Source: Luminiphilus sp051201685 (GTDB lineage Bacteria; Pseudomonadota; Gammaproteobacteria; Pseudomonadales; Halieaceae). Taken from it: a stretch of DNA of 64,000 bases. The position numbers and the translations under genes are program-made. The notes under the pieces were generated by a model. The model ran no database searches. It was not told the origin of the DNA and worked only from the letters and a program-made list of their open reading frames with translations. This document shows positions 1 through 9,436 of the stretch, piece by piece. The stretch is taken from positions 1-64,000 of the forward strand of contig NZ_CP179213.1 of assembly GCF_051201685.1 (NCBI RefSeq), in the 5' to 3' direction. Position 1 is the stretch's first letter. Every line of letters starts with the position of its first letter.

Positions 1-1
1 T

Positions 2-1402
2 TCTTGGCAGTGGTGTCTTGGCCGTCTTGAAGACGAATTGCCACCACAGCAATTTAATACTTGGATAAAGCCATTACAGGCCGATCCGAGCGAAGGAGGG
101 GTGACGCTTGCCGCTCCCAATCGTTTCATTCGCGATTTTGTTGAGGAGCGTTACTCGGTATTGATTGGCGAGGTGCTGGCGGAATCTGGAGCTCAAAGCA
201 CGGATGTGACGATTGTCGTTGGTGGTGCTGCGGCAGTGGCAGGGCCCAGTAGTAGTGTTGCCCTTGATGCAAGCCCTCAAATTTCTAGGCCGCTGCAATC
301 GACCTCAACGCCGGCTCGTCCCCGAGCTGAGAGTTTCGTTACTCAGCGGCAAGCACCGGTGGTGCAAACCGTGCCCAGTCACCAACACAACCTGGTTGAG
401 GGGTATACCTTTCGTTCGTTTGTTGAGGGCAAGAGCAATCAATTGGCTTTGGCTGCTGCACAGCAGGTCGCGGACAACCCCGGAGATTCTTATAACCCGT
501 TATTTTTGTATGGCGGTGTGGGGCTGGGTAAAACACACCTCATGCATGCCGTTGGCAATTCACTACGGCGCAAAAAACCTGACGCCCGGATCGTCTACCT
601 TCATTCCGAGCGTTTTGTGGCCGATATGGTTAAGGCTCTTCAGCTCAATGCCATTAATGATTTTAAACGCTATTACCGGTCGGTTGACGCGCTGCTAATT
701 GATGACATTCAGTTTTTTGCTAATAAGGACCGGTCTCAAGAGGAGTTTTTTCATACATTTAATGCGTTGTTGGAAGGGGGGCAGCAGATGATTCTGACCT
801 GTGACCGCTATCCCAAAGAAATTAACGGGCTTGAGGAGCGTTTAAAATCCAGGTTCGGTTGGGGTTTAACGGTCGCAGTAGAGCCCCCAGAGCTAGAAAC
901 ACGCGTTGCAATTTTGATGAAAAAAGCAGAACAATCTGGGATTACCCTGCCACATGATGCCGCATTTTTTATTGCCCAACGTATTCGATCAAATGTTCGT
1001 GAGCTTGAGGGCGCGCTTAAACGAGTTATTGCTAGTGCCAATTTTACCGGCAGGCCTTTTGATATAGACCTTATTAAAGAGAGTTTGAAAGACCTTTTGG
1101 CGCTGCAAGACAAGCAGGTGAGCCTCGATAACATTAAACGTATCGTCGCTGAATATTACAAAATTAAGTTGGCGGAGTTAATGTCAAAGCGGCGTAGTCG
1201 TTCGATTGCGAGGCCTCGGCAGGTGGCTATGGCGCTCTCAAAAGAGTTAACAAATCACAGCCTCCCTGAGATCGGTGATTCTTTTGGGGGTAGAGACCAC
1301 ACGACAGTTCTTCACGCTTGTCGTAAGATAAAGGAGCTTCGCGAAACAACATCGGACATTCGTGAAGACTATAAAAATTTATTGCGCTTATTGACCACCT
1401 GA
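2..1402 (+). CDS. dnaA: Chromosomal replication initiator DnaA, 5' end cut by window
   Basis: AAA+ ATPase that binds DnaA boxes at oriC, opens the duplex and loads the replicative helicase. The frame is open from base 2 and codes for a typical DnaA N-terminal segment (W-x-x-C-L-x-x-L-E-x-E-L-P) before the TTG at 38, so that TTG is an internal codon and the real start lies a few codons outside the window. A variable linker covers about 215-380, the Walker A motif GGVGLGKT is near 511-535, Walker B LLIDDIQFF near 691-717, and the C-terminal helix-turn-helix signature (RDHTTVLHACRKI) is near 1291-1330. dnaN follows after 51 bp. The gene order dnaA-dnaN-recF-gyrB is the classical origin-proximal one. 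Identity is certain; only the start is missing. Confidence 0.98.
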   Translation, partial: SWQWCLGRLEDELPPQQFNTWIKPLQADPSEGGVTLAAPNRFIRDFVEERYSVLIGEVLAESGAQSTDVTIVVGGAAAVAGPSSSVALDASPQISRPLQSTSTPARPRAESFVTQRQAPVVQTVPSHQHNLVEGYTFRSFVEGKSNQLALAAAQQVADNPGDSYNPLFLYGGVGLGKTHLMHAVGNSLRRKKPDARIVYLHSERFVADMVKALQLNAINDFKRYYRSVDALLIDDIQFFANKDRSQEEFFHTFNALLEGGQQMILTCDRYPKEINGLEERLKSRFGWGLTVAVEPPELETRVAILMKKAEQSGITLPHDAAFFIAQRIRSNVRELEGALKRVIASANFTGRPFDIDLIKESLKDLLALQDKQVSLDNIKRIVAEYYKIKLAELMSKRRSRSIARPRQVAMALSKELTNHSLPEIGDSFGGRDHTTVLHACRKIKELRETTSDIREDYKNLLRLLTT

Positions 1403-1453
1403 TAGCATTGATGTGCGGTGTTTTAGTCGCTTTTATCTTGGAGCAGTTTGACC

Positions 1454-2551
1454 ATGAAGTTCAGCATATCCCGTGAAGCTTTAATTAAACCCCTTAATTT
1501 AGTTGCGGGGGTGGTGGAAAGGCGACAGACACTTCCCATTCTGAGTAATATTTTGTTGAACCTCGAAGGCACGCAGCTGTCTTTGACGGGAACAGACTTA
1601 GAAGTTGAGCTGGTCGGTCGTGTTGAGGTAGAGGCTGGGGGCGTCGACGGTGATATTACTGTGCCTGCCCGCAAGCTGGTTGATATTTGTAAATCTCTTC
1701 CAGACAGTTCCCAAATAGAATTTAGTGTTGATTCTGGCAAGGCTATGGTGAAGGCGGGACGGGGCCGCTTTACGTTATCTACCTTGCCTGCTGCAGAGTT
1801 TCCATCCGTTGATGAGAGCGCTGGCGATCAAACACTCGAGGTGCCCCAGTCGGTTGTTAAGCGGTTGATCGATCGAACGGCCTTTGCCATGGCACAGCAA
1901 GATGTGCGCTATTATCTAAACGGTATGTTGTTAGAACTGAAGGCGGGCCGGTTGCGCATGGTCGCGACTGATGGACATCGTCTGGCTTTATGTACGGCAA
2001 AAGAGGCCGTCAGTACTGGCGATGCGGCGATTATTATTCCGCGAAAAGGTGTTTTAGAGTTGTCACGGCTTTTGGATACGGATGAATCGATACGCCTGGT
2101 TATTGGCAGCAACCATATCCGTGCCGCTAATCAGCAATTTACGTTTACCTCTAAGTTAGTTGATGGCAAGTTTCCTGAGTACGAGCGTGTTTTACCTAAA
2201 TCAGCGGATAAAACCGTTATTGGGCAGCGCCTCGAGCTGCGGCAGGCGTTTACCCGAACGGCGATTTTATCCAATGAAAAATATCGTGGTGTTCGTCTGA
2301 AGCTCAGTACCGACACACTCGATATTACGGCTAATAACCCGGAGCAAGAACAGGCGGAGGAATTGGTTGCCGTTGAGTATCAAGGCGAAGAGCTTGAGGT
2401 AGGGTTCAACGTGAGCTACTTGCTTGACGTGTTGTCTGTGTTAGACGGCGATCAAATCCGGCTGTCCTTGTCTGATTCGGCGAGCAGCGCGTTGCTCGAG
2501 GAGGCTGAGGAGGGTGACTCACTTTACGTGGTTATGCCCATGCGGCTCTAA
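1454..2551 (+). CDS. dnaN: DNA polymerase III beta sliding clamp
   Basis: Ring-shaped processivity factor that tethers Pol III and other polymerases to DNA. The 366-residue product has the family length and begins MKFSISREAL, the normal N-terminus. I chose the ATG at 1454 over the in-frame TTG at 1448, because the family starts here and GGAG lies at 1440-1443. It ends with the usual PMRL-type C-terminus (VVMPMRL). It sits between dnaA and recF and is probably co-transcribed with both. Confidence 0.98.
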   Translation: MKFSISREALIKPLNLVAGVVERRQTLPILSNILLNLEGTQLSLTGTDLEVELVGRVEVEAGGVDGDITVPARKLVDICKSLPDSSQIEFSVDSGKAMVKAGRGRFTLSTLPAAEFPSVDESAGDQTLEVPQSVVKRLIDRTAFAMAQQDVRYYLNGMLLELKAGRLRMVATDGHRLALCTAKEAVSTGDAAIIIPRKGVLELSRLLDTDESIRLVIGSNHIRAANQQFTFTSKLVDGKFPEYERVLPKSADKTVIGQRLELRQAFTRTAILSNEKYRGVRLKLSTDTLDITANNPEQEQAEELVAVEYQGEELEVGFNVSYLLDVLSVLDGDQIRLSLSDSASSALLEEAEEGDSLYVVMPMRL

Positions 2552-2572
2552 ATCTCTGGTGTTAGCCAGGGT

Positions 2573-3718
2573 TTGAGTGTTACCAGCGGCGTGAGCAAAT
2601 CGGTTAATAATATTCGGCTCGAGTCCGTTTACATCGATGGTGTTCGTAACCTCTCGGCTCAGCGGTTGCTGATGAGTCCGGGAATCAATCTAATTTTCGG
2701 TGCTAACGGTAGTGGTAAATCGAGCATTATTGAAGCGCTTTCTTTGCTGTCAACGGGCCGTTCTTTTCGTTCTTCTTCGGTGCGATCCCTCATACAGCAT
2801 GGGCGTGAGGATTGTGTTGTCCAGGCTCGGGTTGAGAGTGGCAATGCTGCACGCTCGTTGGGCATAAAGCGCACTAAAACGGGCGAGTTGACCTTGCGAT
2901 GTGATGGTGAACCAGTGAGTTCTTTGGCAGAGTTTGTGGCGCAGGTGCCGACAATAATTCTTGATCCCTCATCGACAGACACAATAACGGGTCCTCCCGA
3001 GCCCCGTCGTCGGCTAATTGATGGCACATTGTTCCACGTGGAACTTGGTTTTTTAGATGTTTGGCGCCGATATCAACGGCTCCTCAAGCAGCGAAATGCA
3101 ATGCTTCGTCGTGGTATGATGCGGGGGCAGGATCCTTGGTTGGGTGAGTTGTCTCGAGTCGGAAGCATTTTGACGGAATATCGCGTCAACTTGGTGTCAC
3201 GGCTGGAGCCGATTTTTCAAACTATACTGGCGGAGCTGAACCCGACGTTAGCTGATGCTGAGTTGGTTTTTAGGCCCGGGTGGGACTCGAGTCTCTCGTT
3301 AGAGGCGGGGATGGCGCGAAGTGCGGAGTCAGATGCAGCTCAGGGCTTTACTCACGTGGGTCCTCACCGGGCGGATTTGCGCCTGCAGTGGCAGGGGCGT
3401 GCTATGGCAGAGGTGTTTTCGAGAGGTCAACTCAAGTTGGCAGTAATAGCGCTTCGATTGGCTCAGGGCCGAGTGCTTGCTGCAAGTGAGAAAGGAGCGC
3501 CGCTGTATTTGGTTGATGATCTTACAGCTGAGCTGGACGGTCCCCATGCGCTGCAAGTATGCCGTATGTTAGAGCAAACGCACTCGCAGGTAGTGTTGAC
3601 TACGGTGAGTGAGCTGGCCGCAGAGCCTTCGTGGATGCATGACGTAGCGGCAGTGTTCCACGTGGAACAGGGGTGTGTGTCTGCGGTGGCCGACAACACC
3701 AGTGTTATAAAAACGTAA
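2573..3718 (+). CDS. recF: DNA replication and repair protein RecF
   Basis: SMC-like ATPase that helps RecOR load RecA at gaps. At 381 residues it is of family size. The Walker A motif GANGSGKSS is at about residues 43-51, an ABC-type signature (FSRGQLKLAVIALRLAQ) at about 282-298 and the Walker B/D-loop LVDDLTAELD at about 313-322. The start is uncertain: TTG at 2573 gives the form listed, and GTG at 2591 would give a protein six residues shorter; neither has a strong ribosome binding site. The reading frame contains two parS-like palindromes at 3030 and 3654, so part of this gene has a second, chromosomal function. Confidence 0.96.
   Translation: MSVTSGVSKSVNNIRLESVYIDGVRNLSAQRLLMSPGINLIFGANGSGKSSIIEALSLLSTGRSFRSSSVRSLIQHGREDCVVQARVESGNAARSLGIKRTKTGELTLRCDGEPVSSLAEFVAQVPTIILDPSSTDTITGPPEPRRRLIDGTLFHVELGFLDVWRRYQRLLKQRNAMLRRGMMRGQDPWLGELSRVGSILTEYRVNLVSRLEPIFQTILAELNPTLADAELVFRPGWDSSLSLEAGMARSAESDAAQGFTHVGPHRADLRLQWQGRAMAEVFSRGQLKLAVIALRLAQGRVLAASEKGAPLYLVDDLTAELDGPHALQVCRMLEQTHSQVVLTTVSELAAEPSWMHDVAAVFHVEQGCVSAVADNTSVIKT
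3030..3045. promoter_or_regulatory. parS: parS-like ParB binding site 1 (inside recF)
   Basis: The core GTTCCACGTGGAAC at 3031-3044 is a perfect 14-bp palindrome. It equals the core of the Pseudomonas-type parS sequence bound by ParB (Spo0J) during chromosome segregation. The outermost base pair of the 16-mer is imperfect here (T...T). The position close to dnaA agrees with the known clustering of parS near oriC. parA and parB themselves are not in the window. Confidence 0.85.
3654..3669. promoter_or_regulatory. parS: parS-like ParB binding site 2 (inside recF)
   Basis: TGTTCCACGTGGAACA is a fully symmetric 16-bp palindrome and a perfect match to the Pseudomonas-type parS consensus. It lies 624 bp downstream of the first site and 49 bp before the recF stop codon. 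In this frame it encodes V-F-H-V-E-Q, part of the poorly conserved RecF C-terminus. Finding two copies of one 14-bp palindrome in a single gene is very unlikely by chance. Confidence 0.9.
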
Positions 3719-3731
3719 AACGGATTACAAA

Positions 3732-6161
3732 ATGACAGATAACTCGACACAGAACAGCGGAAATTACGACTCTGACAGTATTAAGGTGCTTAAAGGGTTA
3801 GATGCTGTTCGCAAGCGTCCAGGGATGTACATCGGTGACACTGATGACGGAACCGGGTTACACCATATGGTATTTGAGTTGGTGGATAACTCTATCGACG
3901 AGGCGCTTGCGGGTCATTGCAGTAAGATCAGCGTGACTATTCACCCGGATGAATCTGTCAGTGTTGGGGATGATGGTCGTGGCATTCCTACTGAAATGCA
4001 CGAAGAGGGTGTCTCTGCTGCCGAAGTTATTATGACGGTACTCCATGCGGGTGGGAAGTTTGACGACAACACCTACAAGGTGTCGGGGGGATTACACGGG
4101 GTTGGTGTTTCTGTGGTCAATGCACTTTCAGAACACTTGCAGCTTACTATCCGTCGTCAAGGGGAGCTACACGAGCAGGTATATAAGCACGGGGTACCTG
4201 TTGCGCCCCTCGCTGTTGTGGGTGAAACCGAGAGCACCGGAACCTCGGTACGCTTCAAACCATCACCAGAGACTTTCACAAATATTGAGTTTCACTTCGA
4301 TATTTTGGGTAAGCGGCTACGGGAGCTCGCTTTTTTAAATAGTGGTGTTTGTATTGAGTTAACCGACGAGCGCAGCGCAAGGACTGAGACTTATGCCTAT
4401 GATGGTGGTTTAAACGCCTTTGTCGAGTTTCTAAATAAAGGTAAGACTACGATCAACAAAGTGTTTCACTGTGAAACTATCGCTGATGGCGATGTGGGTG
4501 TTGAGGTCGCGCTGCAGTGGAATGACAGTTTTCAGGAAAATATTCTTTGTTACACGAACAATATCCCTCAACGCGACGGTGGTACGCACCTCGCAGGTTT
4601 TAGGGCGGCGCTGACACGAACTCTGAATAATTATATTGAAAAAGAAGCGCTGGCGAAAAAGGCGAAAGTGAATACTACGGGCGATGACGCCCGAGAGGGC
4701 CTGACGGCCATTGTCTCCGTGAAGGTGCCCGACCCCAAGTTTTCTTCACAAACCAAAGATAAATTGGTGTCAAGTGAGGTGAAGCCAGCAGTTGAGCAGT
4801 CTATGGGTAAGATATTCGGCGAGTACCTGCTGGAAAACCCTCAAGATGCCAAGTTGGTGGTGGGTAAAATGATTGATGCTGCCCGAGCTCGCGAAGCTGC
4901 TCGCAAGGCTCGTGACATGACTCGCCGTAAGGGAGCCCTCGATATTGCCGGATTACCCGGAAAGCTTGCCGATTGCCAGGAACGCGATCCCGCGTTGTGC
5001 GAGTTGTATTTGGTGGAGGGGGATTCTGCTGGAGGATCGGCCAAGCAGGGAAGAAACCGCAAGTTTCAGGCTATTCTTCCTTTGAAAGGCAAAATTCTCA
5101 ATGTGGAGCGTGCTCGGTTTGACAAAATGCTGGGCTCTGCGGAGGTTGGAAATATCGTCACGGCTTTGGGTTGTGGTATCGGCAAGACAGAATTTGATCC
5201 AGATAAGCTTCGTTATCACAACATTATTATTATGACCGATGCCGATGTTGATGGTTCTCACATTAGAACGCTGTTGTTGACGTTCTTTTTCCGCCAAATG
5301 CGCGAATTAATTGATCGCGGCCACGTTTATATCGCTCAGCCCCCCCTTTATAAACTCACTCGAGGAAAGCAAAGCCAGTACCTAAAAGATGAGGCGGCTT
5401 TTGACGATTACTTAACGCAGAACGCTTTAGAGGGTGCTGCGTTGTACGTGAATCAAGACGCACCCCCTATTACTGGAGAAGGCCTGGAGTCGTTAGTGAC
5501 GACTTATCGAGCTGCGGAGGGAGTAATCAACAGGTTGTGCAGGGTTTATTCACCCACAGTGTTATGGCAATTACCTTTTATTGCACCCCTGAACGTTGAG
5601 GCAATGAGCGATCAAGCCACAATGCAATCCCATTGTGATGCGTTAAGTGAGCGCTTACTAACAGTGAGCGACAAGGCTCAAAATTTCTCGGCGGAGCTCC
5701 GTCAAGACCCAGAGCGTGGTCATTGGTACCCTGTTGTGACGCAGATATCCCACAGCATTGCGACAGAGATTATTTTGGGACGCTCATTTTTTGCGAGTAA
5801 AGATTATGCAACTTTGGTTGAATGTGGCAACAACATAAGAGGCTTAATCGAAGTGAGTGGTTACTTCAAGCGCGGTGAGAAGCAGCTCCAAACGCAGGAG
5901 TTTGCAGCCGGCCTGGATTGGCTGCTCCAAGAGGCCCGCAAAGGGACTTCGGTGCAGCGGTATAAAGGACTAGGAGAAATGAACCCTGGGCAGTTATGGG
6001 AAACTACGATGGACCCAGACGTTCGTCGAATGTTGAAAGTGACCATTGAGGACGCCATTTTGGCTGACCAAATGTTTACTACCCTAATGGGAGATGATGT
6101 GGAGCCCAGGCGTGAATTTATTGAAGAAAACGCACTTGCGGTAGAAAACCTCGATTTTTAA
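3732..6161 (+). CDS. gyrB: DNA gyrase subunit B
   Basis: ATPase subunit of DNA gyrase, which introduces negative supercoils with GyrA. The 809-residue length matches gammaproteobacterial GyrB, including the extra domain inserted in the C-terminal half (about residues 550-730) that ParE lacks. The GHKL ATP-binding domain is N-terminal (ELVDNSIDEA, DDGRGIP, GGLHGVGVSVVN). The TOPRIM motifs EGDSAGGS (about residue 429) and TDADVDGSHI (about 502) and the C-terminal QRYKGLGEMNPGQ (about 742) are intact. It starts 13 bp after recF and ends the dnaA-dnaN-recF-gyrB row. A second type IIA B subunit, parE, lies at 61.5 kb. Confidence 0.98.
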   Translation: MTDNSTQNSGNYDSDSIKVLKGLDAVRKRPGMYIGDTDDGTGLHHMVFELVDNSIDEALAGHCSKISVTIHPDESVSVGDDGRGIPTEMHEEGVSAAEVIMTVLHAGGKFDDNTYKVSGGLHGVGVSVVNALSEHLQLTIRRQGELHEQVYKHGVPVAPLAVVGETESTGTSVRFKPSPETFTNIEFHFDILGKRLRELAFLNSGVCIELTDERSARTETYAYDGGLNAFVEFLNKGKTTINKVFHCETIADGDVGVEVALQWNDSFQENILCYTNNIPQRDGGTHLAGFRAALTRTLNNYIEKEALAKKAKVNTTGDDAREGLTAIVSVKVPDPKFSSQTKDKLVSSEVKPAVEQSMGKIFGEYLLENPQDAKLVVGKMIDAARAREAARKARDMTRRKGALDIAGLPGKLADCQERDPALCELYLVEGDSAGGSAKQGRNRKFQAILPLKGKILNVERARFDKMLGSAEVGNIVTALGCGIGKTEFDPDKLRYHNIIIMTDADVDGSHIRTLLLTFFFRQMRELIDRGHVYIAQPPLYKLTRGKQSQYLKDEAAFDDYLTQNALEGAALYVNQDAPPITGEGLESLVTTYRAAEGVINRLCRVYSPTVLWQLPFIAPLNVEAMSDQATMQSHCDALSERLLTVSDKAQNFSAELRQDPERGHWYPVVTQISHSIATEIILGRSFFASKDYATLVECGNNIRGLIEVSGYFKRGEKQLQTQEFAAGLDWLLQEARKGTSVQRYKGLGEMNPGQLWETTMDPDVRRMLKVTIEDAILADQMFTTLMGDDVEPRREFIEENALAVENLDF

Positions 6162-6176
6162 CGCTTTGGACACGAA

Positions 6177-6251
6177 TACTACTGCTGTATTGCAGTGGTG
6201 GGCAGTCCCTGTTCCGATCGTTTAATGTCGGGGACGGCCCTAAACCCCGAC
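6177..6251. terminator. Two stem-loops between convergent gyrB and glyS
   Basis: The first stem-loop pairs 6177-6185 with 6192-6200, with a six-base loop and some G-U pairs. The second pairs GTCGGGG at 6227-6233 with CCCCGAC at 6245-6251. They lie in the 184-bp gap between two genes that run toward each other, where terminators are expected. Neither is followed by a clear T run, so intrinsic termination is only a guess. Confidence 0.35.
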
Positions 6252-6345
6252 GTCGATTGGAATTAGTTTCGGGCCTTCATTGCTGGGAGCGCTTGAGTGC
6301 CCATTAAATGCTACCCCTGCATTTCTTAGCGCTATGTTTACCCGC

Positions 6346-8430
6346 TTACTTGCTAGCTCCACCTAAAAGGGCGAAATCAGCGATCCCGGTAAAAGCGTTG
6401 CGAAGTGATGCTAGCAACTCATGTCGATTGGTTCGAATAGCGGGCTCGTCAGCATTGACCATGACGCCCTCGAAAAAAGCATCAACGGGGGCCTGCAGAG
6501 AAGCTAGATTTGACAGTGCAGTGGCATAGTCGCCGTTTTGAATGTTGTCAGCGACGATGGGTTTTAACACCTGCAGGCTTTCATAAAGCTGTGCCTCTTC
6601 GGGTTGGTTAAACAGCTCGGGATCAGGGCTCCCAGATTGCGTTTGATCTGACTTGTTTAAAATGTTGGCGACCCGTTTGTTGGCTGCCGCTAGCGCAACC
6701 GCGGCGTCAGTGCCAGCGAAGGCGTTCAGTGCCGAGACTCTGCGGTCTACTTCCGCAGGCGCCGTAATACCGGTAGCAAGGACGGCACGCAAAACTTCAA
6801 CTGCAATGTCTTGATCCTCGTACCAAGACCTGAACCGCTCTAGCGTGTATTCGGTCACTGCCAAGGCCGTATTTTGATCCAATGTATTTTCTGGGTATTC
6901 CTGAGCGGCACGTTTCGCTAAATCTAACAGGTCTAGTTGCGAATCTAAGTTAACGAGCAACCGTATAACGGCGAGGGCGCCACGTCGCAATGCGAAGGGG
7001 TCTTTGGATCCAGTAGGTGCCTGGCCGATGCCAAAAATGCCCACCAGGGTGTCCAATCGATCCGCAAGGGCCACGGCTGAGGCCTCTGGGCTGTTTGGCA
7101 ATTGGTCTCCCGAAAAGCGAGGCCAATAGTGTTCTTCAACGGCGGTTGAAACGGCATCCAACTCGCCATCATGGCGACAATAGTAAGCGCCCGCTATTCC
7201 CTGAAGGTCTGGAAACTCTAACACCAGATCAGAAACTAGATCACACTTGGCCAGAGTGGCAGCTCGTTGTGCGATGCTAACATCGGCACTTAGAGCTTCG
7301 GCGATCCAACCGCTTAACGCGGCAATTCGACGTGTTTTGTCCGCTACGCTGCCCAGCTTTTGCTGGAACACAATCCCCTCAAGTCGTGAGCCTCGATCAG
7401 CCAACGGTGTCGCTTTATCGGTTTCAAAGAAAAATGCGGCGTCGCTCAGCCTCGGCCGAATCACCCGTTCATTGCCTGCTATAACAGACGCGGGGTTGTT
7501 GCTTTCAATGTTAGATACCGTAATGAATAGCGGTAACAGCTGATTTTGATCTGATACAAGGTGAAAATATTTCTGGTGTTCTTTCATCGAAGAGATCACT
7601 GCCCCGGCAGGCACTTCCAAAAATGCAGGATCAAAACTTCCCTGCAGTGCAACGGGCCACTCAACAAGCCCGGTGACCTCATTTAACAATGCTTCGTCTA
7701 TGACGGCGTTGGCATTAAGGTCTTTGGCAATCGCCAGTACTTGAGTTCGTATACGTTCACGGCGCTGGTCGAAATTGGCAAGCACGTGTGCTCCTAACAA
7801 CGCGTCTTCGTATTGCTCGGGAGATTCTAGGGCGATGGATTCCGGGTGGTGGAATCTGTGCCCCTGAGTGACGCGATCAGAACCGATACCCATAACAACG
7901 ACATCAATAACCTGGGTACCCAACAACGCGACAATCCACTGTACAGGCCGAAGAAATTCGTGCCGCTCTCGCCCCCAGCGCATACGTTTTGATACAGGGA
8001 TGGCGGCAACAGCATTGGCCAGAATTTGAGGTAGCACGGCGTCAGCTTGGGCACCGGTTTCGATTCGACGTAACCCCAGTCGATCACCCTTGTTGGTACT
8101 GACGACTTCAAGTTGTGTTACCTCCACGCCTTGCTTCTTAGCAAAGCCTAGCGCCGCAGGCGTCCAATCGCCCTGTTTGTCCCGGGCCGCAGCTACTGGC
8201 GGTCCCAGTGCTTCAACAGTTTTGTCGGGTGCTACTAGACCGACAGCCTTAACCAACACCGCCAGCCGGCGCGGTGTTACAAACATTTGACTGCCGCCAC
8301 AGGGGAGCCCGTGATTGGCGAGACCTTCTAGAATGCTCGCTCTCAGTGCCTCTCCCATCGATAGTAGAGGTCCTGCAGGGAGTTCCTCTGTGCCTAATTC
8401 AAACAATAAATCTGCTGTTGTCTGACTCAT
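6346..8430 (-). CDS. glyS: Glycyl-tRNA synthetase beta subunit
   Basis: Beta subunit of the bacterial alpha2-beta2 glycyl-tRNA synthetase, which charges tRNA-Gly. At 694 residues it has family length. The N-terminus (LLFELGTEELPAG) is the family hallmark, and the C-terminal part is the anticodon-binding region. The start overlaps the stop of glyQ by four bases (ATGA, 8427-8430), so the two subunits are translationally coupled. Confidence 0.97.
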   Translation of the reverse strand: MSQTTADLLFELGTEELPAGPLLSMGEALRASILEGLANHGLPCGGSQMFVTPRRLAVLVKAVGLVAPDKTVEALGPPVAAARDKQGDWTPAALGFAKKQGVEVTQLEVVSTNKGDRLGLRRIETGAQADAVLPQILANAVAAIPVSKRMRWGRERHEFLRPVQWIVALLGTQVIDVVVMGIGSDRVTQGHRFHHPESIALESPEQYEDALLGAHVLANFDQRRERIRTQVLAIAKDLNANAVIDEALLNEVTGLVEWPVALQGSFDPAFLEVPAGAVISSMKEHQKYFHLVSDQNQLLPLFITVSNIESNNPASVIAGNERVIRPRLSDAAFFFETDKATPLADRGSRLEGIVFQQKLGSVADKTRRIAALSGWIAEALSADVSIAQRAATLAKCDLVSDLVLEFPDLQGIAGAYYCRHDGELDAVSTAVEEHYWPRFSGDQLPNSPEASAVALADRLDTLVGIFGIGQAPTGSKDPFALRRGALAVIRLLVNLDSQLDLLDLAKRAAQEYPENTLDQNTALAVTEYTLERFRSWYEDQDIAVEVLRAVLATGITAPAEVDRRVSALNAFAGTDAAVALAAANKRVANILNKSDQTQSGSPDPELFNQPEEAQLYESLQVLKPIVADNIQNGDYATALSNLASLQAPVDAFFEGVMVNADEPAIRTNRHELLASLRNAFTGIADFALLGGASK

Positions 8431-9350
8431 GAAAGATCTCCCAGCGCCCGTTCGCGAAGGTCGGGATCGGCCTGAGGAAAGCCCAGTGCAGCGCGGGATT
8501 CAAAGTAACCTTGAGCCGCTGCCTTCGCCAAGGTTCTTACCCTGAGGATATACCGCTGGCGCTCTGTCACGCCGATGGCATGTCGTGCATCAAGCAAATT
8601 GAAGGCGTGAGACGCTTTCATAACCTGCTCGTAAGCTGGCAGTGGCAGCTTACATTCGACTAAGCGGACGGCTTCGTGCTCGCAGAAGTCGAAGGTCTTA
8701 AATAATGCTTCTGTGTCGGCCTCTTGAAAGTTATAGGTCGACATTTCGACTTCATTTTGATGAAAAACATCGCCATAAGTCACGGGACCTGCGGGGGTTT
8801 TCGCCCAGATCAGATCGTAGACCGAATCGACATTTTGTAGATACATCGCAATGCGCTCAAGCCCGTAGGTGATTTCACCGGTTACGGGGAAGCATTCGAG
8901 GCCGCCAGCCTGCTGAAAGTAGGTAAATTGAGAAACCTCCATACCATTTAGCCAGACCTCCCACCCCAGACCCCAAGCCCCTAAAGTGGGTGACTCCCAA
9001 TTGTCCTCGACAAAACGCACGTCATGTTGCAGCGTATCGAGTCCTAAGTCTCGGAGGCTGGCCAAGTACAAATCTTGAAAATTACTGGGACTAGGCTTCA
9101 TCACCACTTGAAACTGGTAATAGTGCTGCAATCTGTTGGGGTTTTCGCCGTAGCGACCGTCAGCGGGCCTGCGACTGGGCTGTACATAGGCTGCATTCCA
9201 GTTTTCAGGCCCAATGGCTCGCAGAAAAGTGGCGGGGTGGAACGTTCCCGCGCCAACCTCCATATCCAAAGGCTGCAGTACCACGCAGCCATGGCTGCCC
9301 CAAAAGGTCTGTAATCGTAAAATGAGGTCTTGAAAGGTCTCGGGGATCAC
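8427..9350 (-). CDS. glyQ: Glycyl-tRNA synthetase alpha subunit
   Basis: Catalytic alpha subunit of tetrameric GlyRS. Family signatures are clear: FQDLILRLQ at the N-terminus, LQPLDMEVGAGTFHPATFLR, and WLNGMEVSQFTYFQQAGG. The open frame continues upstream to a GTG at 9455 and an ATG at 9446, but those 30-odd residues have no family counterpart and would run through a TATAAT promoter box and into the divergent acyltransferase gene. I therefore place the start at the GTG at 9350, which gives 307 residues and begins M-I-P-E-T-F-Q-D-L. No good ribosome binding site supports any of the starts. First gene of a glyQ-glyS operon. Confidence 0.95.
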   Translation of the reverse strand: MIPETFQDLILRLQTFWGSHGCVVLQPLDMEVGAGTFHPATFLRAIGPENWNAAYVQPSRRPADGRYGENPNRLQHYYQFQVVMKPSPSNFQDLYLASLRDLGLDTLQHDVRFVEDNWESPTLGAWGLGWEVWLNGMEVSQFTYFQQAGGLECFPVTGEITYGLERIAMYLQNVDSVYDLIWAKTPAGPVTYGDVFHQNEVEMSTYNFQEADTEALFKTFDFCEHEAVRLVECKLPLPAYEQVMKASHAFNLLDARHAIGVTERQRYILRVRTLAKAAAQGYFESRAALGFPQADPDLRERALGDLS

Positions 9351-9380
9351 TGTGAAGTCCGATAAATGAGTCAGGCCTTG

Positions 9381-9386
9381 ATTATA
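9381..9386 (-). promoter_or_regulatory. Candidate -10 box for glyQS
   Basis: A perfect TATAAT reads on the minus strand at 9386-9381. The hexamer 17 bp upstream is TATTAT, a weak -35. Transcription would begin near 9374 and leave a leader of about 24 nt before the GTG at 9350. The box supports the shorter glyQ start. Confidence 0.5.
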
Positions 9387-9436
9387 CCCGTGATAGGAAG
9401 GGCATAATAAGCACTGATATTTTCGAGTCACGGCTT

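Noticed and set aside
38..1402. TTG at 38 as the dnaA start
   Set aside because: The same frame upstream (2-37) codes for conserved DnaA N-terminal residues, so the gene is cut by the window edge.
1403..1453. oriC in the dnaA-dnaN gap
   Set aside because: The gap is only 51 bp and holds no DnaA box cluster. The origin is more likely upstream of dnaA, outside the window.
6420..6445. GGTTCGAAT, a tRNA T-loop-like string
   Set aside because: It lies inside the conserved glyS frame, and no acceptor or anticodon stem can be formed around it.
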